Shown here in pieces: positions 1 to 9,650 of a stretch of DNA of 34,511 nucleotides. A program made the translations under genes and the position numbers. The first letter of the stretch is position 1. Each line of letters opens with the position of its first letter. This stretch comes from a virus. The stretch lies in the IMG/VR virus record IMGVR_UViG_3300005466_000193, positions 1 through 34,511 of that record. One strand, written 5' to 3'. The notes below the pieces were generated by a model. That model made no database searches. It saw only the letters and a program-made list of their open reading frames with translations, and had not been told where the DNA came from.

Positions 1-1415
1 TTAGCAGCATATGTAACATAGTTTGCTGAACCATCATAAAGAAATCCATCTTTTAGTTTTGCTAATGTAGCTGCTGAGTTATTTAGCCAGTCAGTGTATT
101 GTGTTTCAGCACGTAATTCATCTATCGTTAGAATATCTAATGTTACTGGTGCGCCACTTATTGTAGCACTTCTTTGATTGAATTTATCAACCATTGTAAC
201 TAGCGGCGTATATGTTCCTGTAGCACTTAGCTGCATTATTGTGCTATTATCTGGACTGTTATATCTTTGAACTGTTGTAGAACCTGATGCTAAAGCATAC
301 TCGAAATGATCAAAATCCTGTACAATAGTTCCACCAAGCAATGATACTGTTATTCCTAATGTGCTAAAGCCTGGAGTAACAATCATTGACATTACTCCGC
401 TTGGTGGAGCTGTGTTGATTACTGTTCCTGATGCTGCTGTAGATACTTGGTTTAGTTTATTTCGCGCCTTTAATAAATATGTGATATTAGGATCGCCACT
501 GGCTAATGTAGGCGTGTGCTGTGCTACGTTCTGTTCATAACGATATAAATAACTGATGTTTCTTGTATTGTATGCTGTACCGTCTAATGTTAGTTCATAT
601 GAATCAGCATTAGCTATTGCTGTCCATTGAGCTAATAAGTCTGCACTTGCTATACCTGTGTCACCTGTCCAGTTAAATGTAGGTACTGGCGCTGATGGTG
701 CAACTGATGTAGCTGTTATATTTACAGTACTACCATCAGTATTAAACCATGAGCGGCTAATAAGATCAATAGATACGCTTGTTAAACCTACATTCGATGT
801 AGCTGCTAAGTTCTGTGAAGCTGTCCATATAAACTGTGAGCTAGAACTATAGAACGTTCCATATAGAATAGTATGGCCGCTGTTATAAATCTTAATAGTT
901 ACATCTTTATAGATTTCTGATACTGGCTTTGTCCATGTTATATGTAAGTCACCATTAACAAATGTAGCAGAAGGACTCGTTACATCAGGTGGGGGCGTAT
1001 CATCATCCATAGTAACTACAGTTAGTGTATCACTAAAACCTGAATAAATACCGCCCATTACAGCTTGTACTCTAAAGTAATATGTTACGCCATTAGCTTT
1101 CAATCCATCTATTGTAGCAGATGTTTGGGATGCTCTTTTACGTTCAACGTCTGTAAACGAACTTGATAAATCCCATTCGACATTGTAATAATCCGGCGCT
1201 ATATTCGGCGCTTCTTGCCAGCTTAATGCTACAGATACTAACGGCGCTTGTGTACTGCGTGATATCGCTTGTCCTACTTCTATTAGCGTGTCAGGTTCAG
1301 GTATATTATAGAACGCTGGTGGAGCTGGTTCATCTTCCTGTATTAGCGGTAATGGAGCGCCAGTAAATGTAGTCTTTTGATCTATCTTACGCTGTAGCTC
1401 TTTCTTTTTAGCCAT
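1..1415 (-). CDS. Tail protein with fibronectin type III domains (partial, C-terminus beyond left edge)
   Basis: The frame is open from ATG at 1415 to the window edge, giving about 471 residues without a stop. A GAGG ribosome site lies about 13 nt upstream, and the start overlaps no other gene. The N-terminus is short, basic and then proline-rich (MAKKKELQRK...). Three beta-rich segments follow, at about residues 55-125, 130-225 and 230-330, with the fibronectin-III pattern of a Trp near strand B (LSWQEAP, ITWTKP, AQWTAI) and a Tyr-rich later strand (VTYYFRVQAV). It is the last gene of the leftward tail operon, 18 nt after its neighbour, so it is probably a tail-tip, central-fibre or host-contact protein. 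FN3 domains are common in such proteins and often bind surfaces. The exact role is inferred from position and fold. Confidence 0.75.
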   Translation of the reverse strand, partial: MAKKKELQRKIDQKTTFTGAPLPLIQEDEPAPPAFYNIPEPDTLIEVGQAISRSTQAPLVSVALSWQEAPNIAPDYYNVEWDLSSSFTDVERKRASQTSATIDGLKANGVTYYFRVQAVMGGIYSGFSDTLTVVTMDDDTPPPDVTSPSATFVNGDLHITWTKPVSEIYKDVTIKIYNSGHTILYGTFYSSSSQFIWTASQNLAATSNVGLTSVSIDLISRSWFNTDGSTVNITATSVAPSAPVPTFNWTGDTGIASADLLAQWTAIANADSYELTLDGTAYNTRNISYLYRYEQNVAQHTPTLASGDPNITYLLKARNKLNQVSTAASGTVINTAPPSGVMSMIVTPGFSTLGITVSLLGGTIVQDFDHFEYALASGSTTVQRYNSPDNSTIMQLSATGTYTPLVTMVDKFNQRSATISGAPVTLDILTIDELRAETQYTDWLNNSAATLAKLKDGFLYDGSANYVTYAA

Positions 1416-1433
1416 TGTATTTGTATAACCTCA

Positions 1434-2897
1434 TTATCTTAGATGTTCTGCTGCATATGTAATGTCTTTACCAATCACATAATAACGCATACCAGGGTAT
1501 AATCCTTCGAATTGATCGAGATAAAAGTATTGCTGTGTTACTTTATCTCCATCTAATAAATCTTTCTCTGTAGCAAAAGTATACTTCCATATATCATTAG
1601 GTTTACTTTCACTCTTTACTTCTCTTGTAGAAGGGCCATAAGCTATTTTTACACCTTGCCCTTTTACCCATAGTATATCACCCTCTCTAACAATGGAATG
1701 TAAGAAAGTAGAATTCCAGAATTCGTTTTGTCCAGCATCAGATGTGTGTCTTGCTCTAAACATTGTGGCTACATTGAATGGTTTATCATGTGCGTTTATT
1801 CTTGTATACTGTGTCGATAGGTCACTACATATATTATTAAGGCGGGTTTGCAATTGTGCAAATGTTAAACCTTCCATGATTTGATTATCATCTCTTGTTG
1901 CTGGTAAACTGTAACTTGTAGCGCCCATGGATATAATGCCGCTGTTAATACGACTAAACACAAATCCACCATGACCATCACTACTACCACCAGTTACATG
2001 TACAGTCTCATATATTGAGCTAAAGTAATCTACATCGTAACTTAAACCAGCGGCTATCATATCTATATCAAATGTTACTAATACTTTCTGTCCTTTTATG
2101 TATGGCCCATAGGTTGTTGTAACTACTCCACCTATATCTAATGATATGGATGCTGATGTTTGCTGGCATTGATAGAATACATTTGTACGTAATCTTGGAT
2201 TACCATTTGTAGCACGTGCGGTAAAGTATCTAAATGTAGGAAAAGCTGGATTGTTTGTACCCATCCATTCAACATAGTTTATACTCAATGGTTTAGGACA
2301 TATAGCAAGTCTATTTGCTAAATAATCAGCGGCGTTAGACATTTGATTGAGTTTTGTAGCGGTGAGTGTACCAAATGTAGGTATTCCGGGCCAAGTTCCT
2401 ACATCTACACCTGACAATGGTGTTGTATACGCATCAAATACCCATTGTAATCCTTTGGATGGATCACCACCTGATACTACTTCTGGTATTACTGTAACTG
2501 TTACTATTTGATAATCAAAATAACCACGTGTATCTATAGGTATTGTACGCACAGTATATCCGCCTACATTTATACCGCCTATACCAGCATCATATCTATC
2601 TACTTCTACATCATCAAATCTTATTACTATTTCGTAGTTAGGGCTTGCTGTTGTTTCCTTCGAGTAGATAACAAATACCGCATCTTCTAAACCTACACGG
2701 TATTGAAATCCACCACGCCATATCCATGTAGTTCTTACATTTGATAACACACGATGTACATCAAACGGTACTTGTGGCATTGTTACTGAATGCTTTAACA
2801 ATTCAGAGTTATTTCTTAATATATTCATGAGTGACGCACTTAGTTCTGTGTCATCATAAAATAGTGGTGAATCTATAAATCCTTTAAGAGTCGCCAT
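1434..2897 (-). CDS. Putative minor tail / tail-tip protein, function unknown
   Basis: A 487-residue protein with a good GGGAG ribosome site just before ATG 2897. I recognise no enzyme motif. The sequence is beta-rich, with many Thr/Val/Tyr strands, and has no membrane segment or signal peptide. The first 40 residues look helical (a DDTELSASLMNILRNNSELL stretch), which could be a docking segment. It lies between the 513-residue tail protein and the FN3 protein, 11 nt from the former, so it belongs to the tail-tip/baseplate group of the leftward operon. A carbohydrate-binding or hub-attached appendage role is possible but only inferred from position. Confidence 0.6.
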   Translation of the reverse strand: MATLKGFIDSPLFYDDTELSASLMNILRNNSELLKHSVTMPQVPFDVHRVLSNVRTTWIWRGGFQYRVGLEDAVFVIYSKETTASPNYEIVIRFDDVEVDRYDAGIGGINVGGYTVRTIPIDTRGYFDYQIVTVTVIPEVVSGGDPSKGLQWVFDAYTTPLSGVDVGTWPGIPTFGTLTATKLNQMSNAADYLANRLAICPKPLSINYVEWMGTNNPAFPTFRYFTARATNGNPRLRTNVFYQCQQTSASISLDIGGVVTTTYGPYIKGQKVLVTFDIDMIAAGLSYDVDYFSSIYETVHVTGGSSDGHGGFVFSRINSGIISMGATSYSLPATRDDNQIMEGLTFAQLQTRLNNICSDLSTQYTRINAHDKPFNVATMFRARHTSDAGQNEFWNSTFLHSIVREGDILWVKGQGVKIAYGPSTREVKSESKPNDIWKYTFATEKDLLDGDKVTQQYFYLDQFEGLYPGMRYYVIGKDITYAAEHLR

Positions 2898-2908
2898 ATT
2901 ATTTCTCC

Positions 2909-4450
2909 CTAATAACTTAAGTAGCGTGTATCACCAGCTACATATGAATCACCAATGATAAACATATCACTACGTTTCGGTATTGATGTAACTTCAATAA
3001 GGTCTATTGTCATAACTGTTCCTGTACTTTGATGTGCTATCTTTATAATGCGGAAATACTTTGTTGCATCACTGTTATATGTAGAATCTAACTGTACTAT
3101 TTCTCCAATAAATCTATCAGGGTCATACATTACATTCTCTAACGTTATAATAGGCTTTAATACACTATAAAAGTCATAGATCATACGTATCAATCGTGTA
3201 GCATGAACTTGGTTCTGTACGTAAATGTTATTCTCTAATACACGCTCTGGCTCTGTTCCAAATCCGAAATCAACAAATACATCATTCCATACTGCTAATG
3301 GTCTACCTTGTATCGTAATATTATTTACTATCATTGGGGTAGTACTACTTGGATTTGTTATCTCCATTGATACTTTATTAGCATATGTTAATACTGTACC
3401 AATAGTAGGAGTTACAGCACGATTATCTATGTATAACGCTTTCAATGTATTTGTAGCGGTAGAAGATGCGAATGATACTAACCCTTCATATTCATATATT
3501 GGGGCTTGAGGCGCTAACTCTATTGTCTGTGTTTCACTTGGCATGAATAAGCGTGGCGTGCTATCTTTTATTACTTCCTGTATAGGTTCTACTCGTCTAG
3601 GAGTAAAAGCCATTTTTAATAAACCTACTAACTCTCTATTTGATATCGTTTCACTATACCCATCAAAAACAGCATCAGTATATGTGTAATAGCTACTATA
3701 ACCAGACGTATCACCAAAGCTTAAAGGTTGAGTATATCTAACAACACCTAATGTATCTTGGTAGATTTGTCCACCTACAGCACGTGCTATTGAATATACT
3801 TCATCTTGTGTATTATCTCCGCTATACCATGAAAAGTCTATTGATATAAGTGATTGCTCACAACTATACCAGAACTTCCATCCTGTAGATGCTTCTGTGT
3901 AGTTTATATCTTTTTGCTCGTATGGTCTACCACCAGCATACCAAAATGCGAAGTTTATTAACCCGCCGACATAGTTTACATTTGTAGGGTCTTCTATGGT
4001 TGCTATAGTTGTCTTTGTTGCTGCTGGCTTATCATAATACATTGGCGTATGCAACTTTACATTCGCTAAGTAATCGAGTGAACCGCCTAGTTCAAACGTA
4101 ATGGTTTCATTCTTGCGTGATATAGATTTAACTGGCCCCTGATACACAACAACAAAATCAGATGTATCAAATCCAAAGGATATGCGTACAGGATGATCTA
4201 TCCAATATACATCATGCGCGTAATATGAACTATAAAGAATGTAATCTTCTATCTCTAATGTAGCACTTGGGTCAGATGGCGTACCAAAGGCTAAACCATT
4301 ATCGTTATTACCTGTTGAGTCTGCACTACCACTGATGCTTACTACTCTTGCATTAAGTATTACACGCCATATACCAGAGGCAAGTATTTCTACTTTATAT
4401 GTTGGTAGTGCAAAGTTAGCTTCTATTTGTAGGCGCGTTGGCGCTGCCAT
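2909..4450 (-). CDS. Putative tail-tip / baseplate hub-like minor tail protein
   Basis: A 513-residue protein starting at ATG 4450 behind a GGAG site. It begins with a short beta segment (YKVEIL...GIWRVIL) of the kind that opens many tail-tip proteins. The last 60 residues (VQLDSTYNSDATKYFRIIK followed by a Thr-rich strand pair) resemble the C-terminal beta-barrel segment of hub proteins that describe coordinate-like surfaces. It is followed by the other tail-tip genes and preceded by a Dit-sized protein, which fits the usual order tape measure, distal tail, hub. No peptidase motif was seen. The hub assignment rests on position and general look; another minor tail role is possible. Confidence 0.55.
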   Translation of the reverse strand: MAAPTRLQIEANFALPTYKVEILASGIWRVILNARVVSISGSADSTGNNDNGLAFGTPSDPSATLEIEDYILYSSYYAHDVYWIDHPVRISFGFDTSDFVVVYQGPVKSISRKNETITFELGGSLDYLANVKLHTPMYYDKPAATKTTIATIEDPTNVNYVGGLINFAFWYAGGRPYEQKDINYTEASTGWKFWYSCEQSLISIDFSWYSGDNTQDEVYSIARAVGGQIYQDTLGVVRYTQPLSFGDTSGYSSYYTYTDAVFDGYSETISNRELVGLLKMAFTPRRVEPIQEVIKDSTPRLFMPSETQTIELAPQAPIYEYEGLVSFASSTATNTLKALYIDNRAVTPTIGTVLTYANKVSMEITNPSSTTPMIVNNITIQGRPLAVWNDVFVDFGFGTEPERVLENNIYVQNQVHATRLIRMIYDFYSVLKPIITLENVMYDPDRFIGEIVQLDSTYNSDATKYFRIIKIAHQSTGTVMTIDLIEVTSIPKRSDMFIIGDSYVAGDTRYLSY

Positions 4451-4465
4451 GTTTTATTCTCCATT

Positions 4466-4501
4466 AAGGCTTACTCAATAATGATGTACTAAGTAAGCCT
4501 T
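4466..4501 (-). other. Intercistronic hairpin
   Basis: A perfect 10-bp inverted repeat (4466-4475 with 4492-4501, AAGGCTTACT/AGTAAGCCTT) with a 16-nt loop sits between the stop of the 117-residue gene and the ribosome site of the 513-residue gene. Read leftwards it lacks a T-run, so it is not an ordinary terminator. It may mark an mRNA processing or stability element. Confidence 0.6.
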
Positions 4502-4506
4502 ATTCT

Positions 4507-4860
4507 TTATACTTCATCGAGAGTCATTGTGACATCGTAGCGTTTAATCCCCGGCGATACTTTATCTGCTGATAGTGTCCGACTAAACCCACCAGGGAGA
4601 ATCATTACTGTGTGACTAACACTCTCGTAATCTATGAATGTAAAAGAAGATGTTAAACGTCCAATAGCTCGTATTGCTGGCACGTATACTTCTTTTACAC
4701 CATTCCATTTTAATACCCATTGACTTTTAAAAGCACGGTGATAATAACGTAATGTACCATCTGCCATACGTCTACTTTCACCTATCTTTTCATCGTCTTT
4801 CATTTCTACTTCTGATGGGTTGAACTGTCCACCATTTAGATATATGTATAATGCACTCAT
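4507..4860 (-). CDS. Small tail protein in the distal-tail (Dit-like) position
   Basis: A 117-residue protein with an AGGAAA ribosome site before ATG 4860. It is mixed beta with a basic, Trp-containing middle (FKSQWVLKWNGV), and ends TMTLDEV. It lies 7 nt after the tape-measure gene and before the putative hub, the slot where long-tailed phages encode the distal tail protein or a small minor tail protein. No catalytic motifs were seen. The assignment is positional; the sequence itself is not clearly recognisable. Confidence 0.5.
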   Translation of the reverse strand: MSALYIYLNGGQFNPSEVEMKDDEKIGESRRMADGTLRYYHRAFKSQWVLKWNGVKEVYVPAIRAIGRLTSSFTFIDYESVSHTVMILPGGFSRTLSADKVSPGIKRYDVTMTLDEV

Positions 4861-4866
4861 ATTCGT

Positions 4867-7800
4867 TTAGTTTCCTACTACGCTTTGAGAAGTTAGCTTA
4901 ATTCTCCCAACCGCACTCTCTACTGCACCTACTGCGCCTGTTATCGCTGTCTTAGCATCATTTACTGCTTGTGCTATTGTACCTAATCCTGCTTCTAATC
5001 GAGTAGCCATATCTGCTATCGCATTTATAGCATCTACATCAGTTACTAAGAATGTCGCATCTTGATGTACAAGTAATGCTTGTGCGGTACTTACTGGTAA
5101 TGGCTGTGTAGCAGTAACATCTACTGTGGGCTTTTGACTAGGATCAACAGAACCATTTGATGCTGGTGCATTCGTAGGCACCTTTGGCACAACTCCACCA
5201 TTCTTAGCAGCGATCTTATCGTAAAGATCGTTTTGCGTTGCTAACTCTTTATTCTCTTCACTTACTTTTATTTTACTACGTTCAGCGTGCTTTATCTTTG
5301 CATCTGCTGCTCTTTCTGCTGCTGTAGCGATTTTGTCTGATTGATCTGCATATGCTTGGTTTTCTTGATCTAACTGCTCTTGTAGATGTTTCTGGTTTTC
5401 ATCACCAGCATTTATAAGCTGATCCTGTTCTTCCTTCTGTGCGTCTTCAACAAGCTTCTTACGCCCTTTTAAATACTCTAATTGAGCATCAGCATCTTTC
5501 TTTGATAACTTACCGTCTTTTCTATCGGCAGCTATCTTAGCAGCTTCCTCATCCAATTTCTTCATTTCCTCAATTTGCTTCTGTCTCAATTCAAGGAAAT
5601 CATTAGCCAGTTTAGCTTTACCTGTTTGTGCTATCTCTTGTGCTTTAGCAAATGCCTCTTCATATTGTGCTGCGAACTTCTGTGTATCTACCCCTGCTGG
5701 TGCATCTTGTAATCCAGCGTAGAAGTCTGCTCTACTACGTCTCTTTGATACTTCGTTCTTAGCAAACTGTTTCTGCTGTTCTTCATTGAACTTAGTGTAG
5801 ATATCAGCCATCTTATCCCAATGCTTCTGCTCTGCATCTTCCATCTTATTATCAAACTTATCTTGCTGGTCAAGTAATGCAGTATTAATCTTTTCATTGG
5901 GAGTTAGTTTTGGTGCGCCTTCATTTTTCTTTCTTTTGCGTTCCTGTTCAGCCGCTAATGCTCTTTCTGCTGCCTGTACTTTACCAAGCTGCTTTACGTA
6001 TTCAACTGAACCTTTATCTAATCGCGCTAATGCATCTTTTTCTAAGTTTACTTTACCTGCTGCATCTGCTGCGGCTAATGCGTTCTCTCTTTCTGCTTTT
6101 GCTACATCTGCTGCTAACTTTGCTGCTTTAGCACGCGCAATAATATCTGCATTACTACCTAATCTATCTTCTCGCTCATTAGCGCCTCCAGGCTGCACAC
6201 CTAGTTGCTGTTTTGCTTTTGCTACTTCTAACTGTGCTAATGCACCAATAAGACTATAAGCACTTGCAGTAGTTATACCGAATTGACCAGCTAATATCGC
6301 TGCTGATTGCTGTGTAGCGCCCATACCTTGTGCTGCTGCTAATGCTGCTGCATATAACTGGTCATGAGTAATCTTTAATGCATCACCAGCGGCTTGACTT
6401 TCGATCTTTGCTGCTGTTTCCTGTACGGTAGATTGTGCAAATAAATCTGTAGCAGTTAACGCCGCTTGTGTTGCCGTTGTCTGCTCTTGTTGTGCAGCAG
6501 CAGCTACCTTTACAGCATTAGCTTTAAACTGCTGTAATGCAATATACGCTTGCTCTACTGGTAATCCTTTAGCTACAGCTTGTGCTAATCCTACTGCAAA
6601 TCCAGCAGCTTCTTGTGATGTAACTGCTGTTTCTCCTAATGCTGTTTCAAATTCTCTTGCAGTATCAGCGGCAATGTTATACCATGCTGATGCGGATGCA
6701 ACGTTCGAGCGGATATGATCAAGTGCGTCTGCATTCGCTTGTAACTTTTCAAACGCCTCTGCTGCACTATTACCAGAGTTTATTAACGCTGTCACAAGTG
6801 CATATTGTGCTGGTGTAAGTTCTTGAATATGTGCGGTAAACGCTGCTAATGGCCCAATTGCTGCCGACATTGTAGCGTTTGTGTCGCGTATTCTCGCATT
6901 AAATGCATCAAAACTACCAGTAACATTAAAAATCTTACCAGCTATAGCATTTAAACTCTCTGATTTATGTGTAAGTGTATCAAAACCAACTGCTGCGTCA
7001 TTAGCCCATTTAGCTAATGTATTAGCCGCTGGAGTTAATGCTACTGCTAAGAACTGTCCTATTGCAGCTTTAGCATCTGTTATACTACCGCTTAACTTAT
7101 CATAGGCTACAGCAGTTGTACTTGCTTGTGCGGATACTAACTCTTGGCTAATACCAAAGTTTGCTAATGCTGCTGATAATGCATCAAACTGTTCTTTCTT
7201 ATCAGTTATCTTAATAATATTATTAAGTACGTCTTTGGGGATTTCAAATCTACGTGATAGAGATGTTGTATTATCGCCGGAAAAGAACTCTTTCAACGCA
7301 ATAGAAGCACCTTTAAATCCCTGTGCAGGGTCAACAGTAGCTAATGCTCTTGATAGGTTAGTAAGCTTTGTTACTTCAATGCCTGTTCTGTGTGATAGGT
7401 TAGCAAACTCGCTCATACCTTCTACAGTATCATTTAAACTACCACCGAATAATGCTTGCTGGTTTTTTGCTAATGCTAAGTTCTTTTCATACTCTGCTGC
7501 ACTACCTGATAATACTCTAAAGGTTGTTAACGTCTTTTCAAGTTCGTTACCAGTGCCTATAACTTCTCCAAACTCTCTAACAACTCTGGATGCAACTACA
7601 TAACCTCCGATAAGTGTAGTTAAACCTTGTGCAACACCTTTAAAACTAAAACTTGCTTTCTCTGCTGCTGCTGCTTGGTTGTTTAGGAGGTTTTGCATTT
7701 GTCCTAAACCTTGTTGAGCGGCTACTGTTTGCGTATTTACTTGTGTTAGTGCAGTACCAAGTATACCGATAGCACCCGCAGTATCACCGCTCTTAGCAGC

Positions 7801-8007
7801 TACAGCCGCCATTGCTTGTGCAAAACGCACCTGTTCAGCCTGTACTGCTTTGGTTGTAGGATTTAGTGATTCTAATGTGGTGTTATAGTTTCTTATCGCA
7901 CCTAAACCACTATTCATTTGTGTGTTTAATCGGGCAAGTAAATCAGACAATCCTACATCTTGTCCTGATACTCGTACTGTTATCGTTCCACCGGTTACAT
8001 TTGACAT
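4867..8007 (-). CDS. Tape measure protein
   Basis: The largest gene of the tail operon (1,046 residues), with an AGG site before ATG 8007. It is Ala/Gln-rich. The N-terminal third is amphipathic helix, then hydrophobic Ala/Gly/Val stretches alternate with long charged coiled coil (roughly residues 600-960, rich in AKAEREN- and EEQ-type repeats). The last 60 residues are again Ala-rich and uncharged. Length and composition are classic for the protein that sets tail length and fills the tube before DNA ejection. Tape measures scale at roughly 0.15 nm per residue, suggesting a tail on the order of 150 nm. The two tail-chaperone genes lie directly upstream, as usual. No lytic transglycosylase motif was obvious. 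Confidence 0.93.
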   Translation of the reverse strand: MSNVTGGTITVRVSGQDVGLSDLLARLNTQMNSGLGAIRNYNTTLESLNPTTKAVQAEQVRFAQAMAAVAAKSGDTAGAIGILGTALTQVNTQTVAAQQGLGQMQNLLNNQAAAAEKASFSFKGVAQGLTTLIGGYVVASRVVREFGEVIGTGNELEKTLTTFRVLSGSAAEYEKNLALAKNQQALFGGSLNDTVEGMSEFANLSHRTGIEVTKLTNLSRALATVDPAQGFKGASIALKEFFSGDNTTSLSRRFEIPKDVLNNIIKITDKKEQFDALSAALANFGISQELVSAQASTTAVAYDKLSGSITDAKAAIGQFLAVALTPAANTLAKWANDAAVGFDTLTHKSESLNAIAGKIFNVTGSFDAFNARIRDTNATMSAAIGPLAAFTAHIQELTPAQYALVTALINSGNSAAEAFEKLQANADALDHIRSNVASASAWYNIAADTAREFETALGETAVTSQEAAGFAVGLAQAVAKGLPVEQAYIALQQFKANAVKVAAAAQQEQTTATQAALTATDLFAQSTVQETAAKIESQAAGDALKITHDQLYAAALAAAQGMGATQQSAAILAGQFGITTASAYSLIGALAQLEVAKAKQQLGVQPGGANEREDRLGSNADIIARAKAAKLAADVAKAERENALAAADAAGKVNLEKDALARLDKGSVEYVKQLGKVQAAERALAAEQERKRKKNEGAPKLTPNEKINTALLDQQDKFDNKMEDAEQKHWDKMADIYTKFNEEQQKQFAKNEVSKRRSRADFYAGLQDAPAGVDTQKFAAQYEEAFAKAQEIAQTGKAKLANDFLELRQKQIEEMKKLDEEAAKIAADRKDGKLSKKDADAQLEYLKGRKKLVEDAQKEEQDQLINAGDENQKHLQEQLDQENQAYADQSDKIATAAERAADAKIKHAERSKIKVSEENKELATQNDLYDKIAAKNGGVVPKVPTNAPASNGSVDPSQKPTVDVTATQPLPVSTAQALLVHQDATFLVTDVDAINAIADMATRLEAGLGTIAQAVNDAKTAITGAVGAVESAVGRIKLTSQSVVGN

Positions 8008-8018
8008 TCTTATACCTA

Positions 8019-8336
8019 CTAACTAATACGTTTTAATCGCTCTAACAATGCCGCTTCATTTGCTGCATGTTCTTCTGTTAATCTTCGCTTTTTACGTAAT
8101 CTTTCGCCTCTCATCATCATTGTACGTATCCGTAACTCATCAGCTACCTCTAACATAGTCATAGTATTATATGCTGATGTACGGATAGTACCTGACTGTA
8201 TTTGATCTCCATAGAGTATAGCAAGCATTTGTAGATACTCTGTAGATAGCGCGGCAATCATTTTATCTCTTTGGCGTTCTAACTCGAAGTTAAAAGACTT
8301 ATACAGATTCGTCAGCATTTGGATTACCTGTTTCAT
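8019..8336 (-). CDS. Tail assembly chaperone, second ORF
   Basis: A 105-residue, helical, basic C-terminal protein (RGERLRKKRRLTEEH) directly upstream of the tape measure, overlapping the end of the first chaperone ORF by 38 nt. In long-tailed phages this pair is often made as one protein plus a frameshifted fusion. Here the second frame is reached by +1 (or -2), not -1. It has its own ATG at 8336 but no clear Shine-Dalgarno, and a TAG sits in frame just before that ATG. Either coupled re-initiation or a frameshift within 8299-8336 would work; the sequence does not decide. Confidence 0.75.
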   Translation of the reverse strand: MKQVIQMLTNLYKSFNFELERQRDKMIAALSTEYLQMLAILYGDQIQSGTIRTSAYNTMTMLEVADELRIRTMMMRGERLRKKRRLTEEHAANEAALLERLKRIS

Positions 8337-8754
8337 CTATAGCAGCGGCTTTCTTTTGTTCTTCTATAAATGCATCCCACATTCTTTTACTAATGCGGCC
8401 TAAATTCCATATCTCATCCGCTAACTCACGTACAAACGCACCATTATTATCAGCCAATTCTCTTGCTTGTGCTATTGTGAAATAAGGGCGTACAACACCT
8501 TCCTTTATTGTCCAATACGTCCATTCAGCTTTATCTAAATCTCCTGCTACTTTCCGTTCTTCTTTATCTGATTCTTGTATCGTCGCCATTTTATTTATCT
8601 TTTCCATCTGTGCAAATGACAACGCACGAATACGCATCTTCTTTTCCCATCCAGTAATCTTAATGTCTATTTCTACGCGATCTTCCTCTTGTGCTACTTG
8701 ATTAGCTGAATCATAATACTCTACTGTTTCAGTAGGTTGACGATCTATTGACAT
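8299..8754 (-). CDS. Tail assembly chaperone, first ORF
   Basis: A 151-residue acidic helical protein starting at ATG 8754 with an AGGAG site. It sits between the tail tube gene and the tape measure, the fixed position of the lambda G-like chaperone that coats the tape measure during tail assembly. A conserved-looking core, WNLGRISKRMWDAFIEEQKK, lies near the C-terminus. It is separated from the tail tube gene by a strong terminator, which would lower its expression relative to the tube, as expected for a non-structural assembly factor. Function is inferred from position, size and the overlapping second ORF. Confidence 0.75.
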   Translation of the reverse strand: MSIDRQPTETVEYYDSANQVAQEEDRVEIDIKITGWEKKMRIRALSFAQMEKINKMATIQESDKEERKVAGDLDKAEWTYWTIKEGVVRPYFTIAQARELADNNGAFVRELADEIWNLGRISKRMWDAFIEEQKKAAAIDETGNPNADESV

Positions 8755-8772
8755 CCTTTTTCTCCTATAACT

Positions 8773-8813
8773 GAAAAATAAAGCCCCCTAGCTTATTTAG
8801 TGCTAAGGGGCTT
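8773..8813 (-). terminator. Rho-independent terminator after the tail tube gene
   Basis: Read leftwards, a GC-rich stem (8801-8813 with 8781-8792, core AAGCCCC/GGGGCTT) is followed by TTTATTTTT. It lies 10 nt after the tail tube stop codon, so much of the transcription should end here, with some read-through to the chaperone and tape-measure genes. Confidence 0.88.
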
Positions 8814-8822
8814 ATCCTATAT

Positions 8823-9218
8823 TTAGGCTACAGTGAATGAGCCTGAGCTACTAAAGTCAAATGATAAGGTTACTGTACCTTTTGCTTCCTGCTTTAGTGT
8901 GAACTTCGTTACGCTTCCTGATGGAATAGTAACGGTATATCCACCTGTTGATACAAGTACAATACTTACAAGGCTACTATTAAGTGCGCCTGATAACATT
9001 GCTGTTTGTCCTGCATCTTTACTAATCGGAACAGTTGAGTTTAAGCTACCTGTTAACTTACGACTTGTCGTATAGGTATAAAGAAGTCCATTATCTCCGA
9101 TGAATGGCCCTTCTGTCTGCTCCTGAGTATCTAACTGTACCTGCCAGTCAGTTACGAATGCTGTAGCAATACCTGCTAGAGTCACTGTACCATCATAGCC
9201 GCGAATTGGTTGAGACAT
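8823..9218 (-). CDS. Major tail protein (tail tube)
   Basis: A 131-residue, beta-rich, Ser/Thr/Gly-rich protein starting at ATG 9218 behind a GAGG site. It has the look of a compact tail tube subunit: an initial YDGTVTLAG strand, a long central loop and a final pair of strands (GTVTLSFDFSSSGSF). It is followed at once by a strong terminator, typical of the most abundant tail protein, and then by the two chaperone ORFs and the tape measure. The position between a tail-terminator-like gene and the chaperones is the standard one for the tube. Confidence 0.82.
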   Translation of the reverse strand: MSQPIRGYDGTVTLAGIATAFVTDWQVQLDTQEQTEGPFIGDNGLLYTYTTSRKLTGSLNSTVPISKDAGQTAMLSGALNSSLVSIVLVSTGGYTVTIPSGSVTKFTLKQEAKGTVTLSFDFSSSGSFTVA

Positions 9219-9233
9219 GTTGATTAACCTCTT

Positions 9234-9650
9234 TTATGTTGTCTTTGGATAAATACGCATCATAACAATAAGCCCCGCTGTATAAACACTCCCTATTGTT
9301 AATCGCTCTATTGGAAAATCTATAGGATTGGATATATCAACTGATATATCATAATCTGCGTTTGTGATTGTTTGTAATGCTGTTGCTGCTTCTAATGCTT
9401 TTGTCCATGCTTCATCTGATGCTAATGCTACAGAACGTATTGTTACTTGTCCTGCCCATCCATTCTGTCCTATGTAGTCATCATTCTTTCCTCCACCATC
9501 TTGACTTTGGTAGACTCCGTATGGAAAGGTGTTTAGTGATGTGGCGACCTTATTATAAAGCCGCCCACTATAAACACTTAATAAAGCTGCTTCTAATACT
9601 TCTATAACTATGGGCCATACTTTCGCTTGGAATGTTTTATCATAGCTCAT
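9234..9650 (-). CDS. Tail terminator / tail completion protein
   Basis: A 138-residue alpha/beta protein starting at ATG 9650, where its start codon overlaps the upstream stop by one base (TAATG), implying translational coupling. A central pattern FPYGVYQSQDGGG...GWAGQVTIRSVA resembles tail-terminator (gpU- or DUF3168-like) proteins, which cap the tail tube and join it to the head. It lies immediately before the tail tube gene, the usual location. No catalytic motifs. Call based on position, size and this pattern. Confidence 0.6.
   Translation of the reverse strand: MSYDKTFQAKVWPIVIEVLEAALLSVYSGRLYNKVATSLNTFPYGVYQSQDGGGKNDDYIGQNGWAGQVTIRSVALASDEAWTKALEAATALQTITNADYDISVDISNPIDFPIERLTIGSVYTAGLIVMMRIYPKTT

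Noticed and set aside
5688-7603. Several ORFs of 69-122 codons inside the tape-measure gene
   Set aside because: They are alternative frames of a repetitive, Ala-rich gene, with no ribosome sites or recognisable products.
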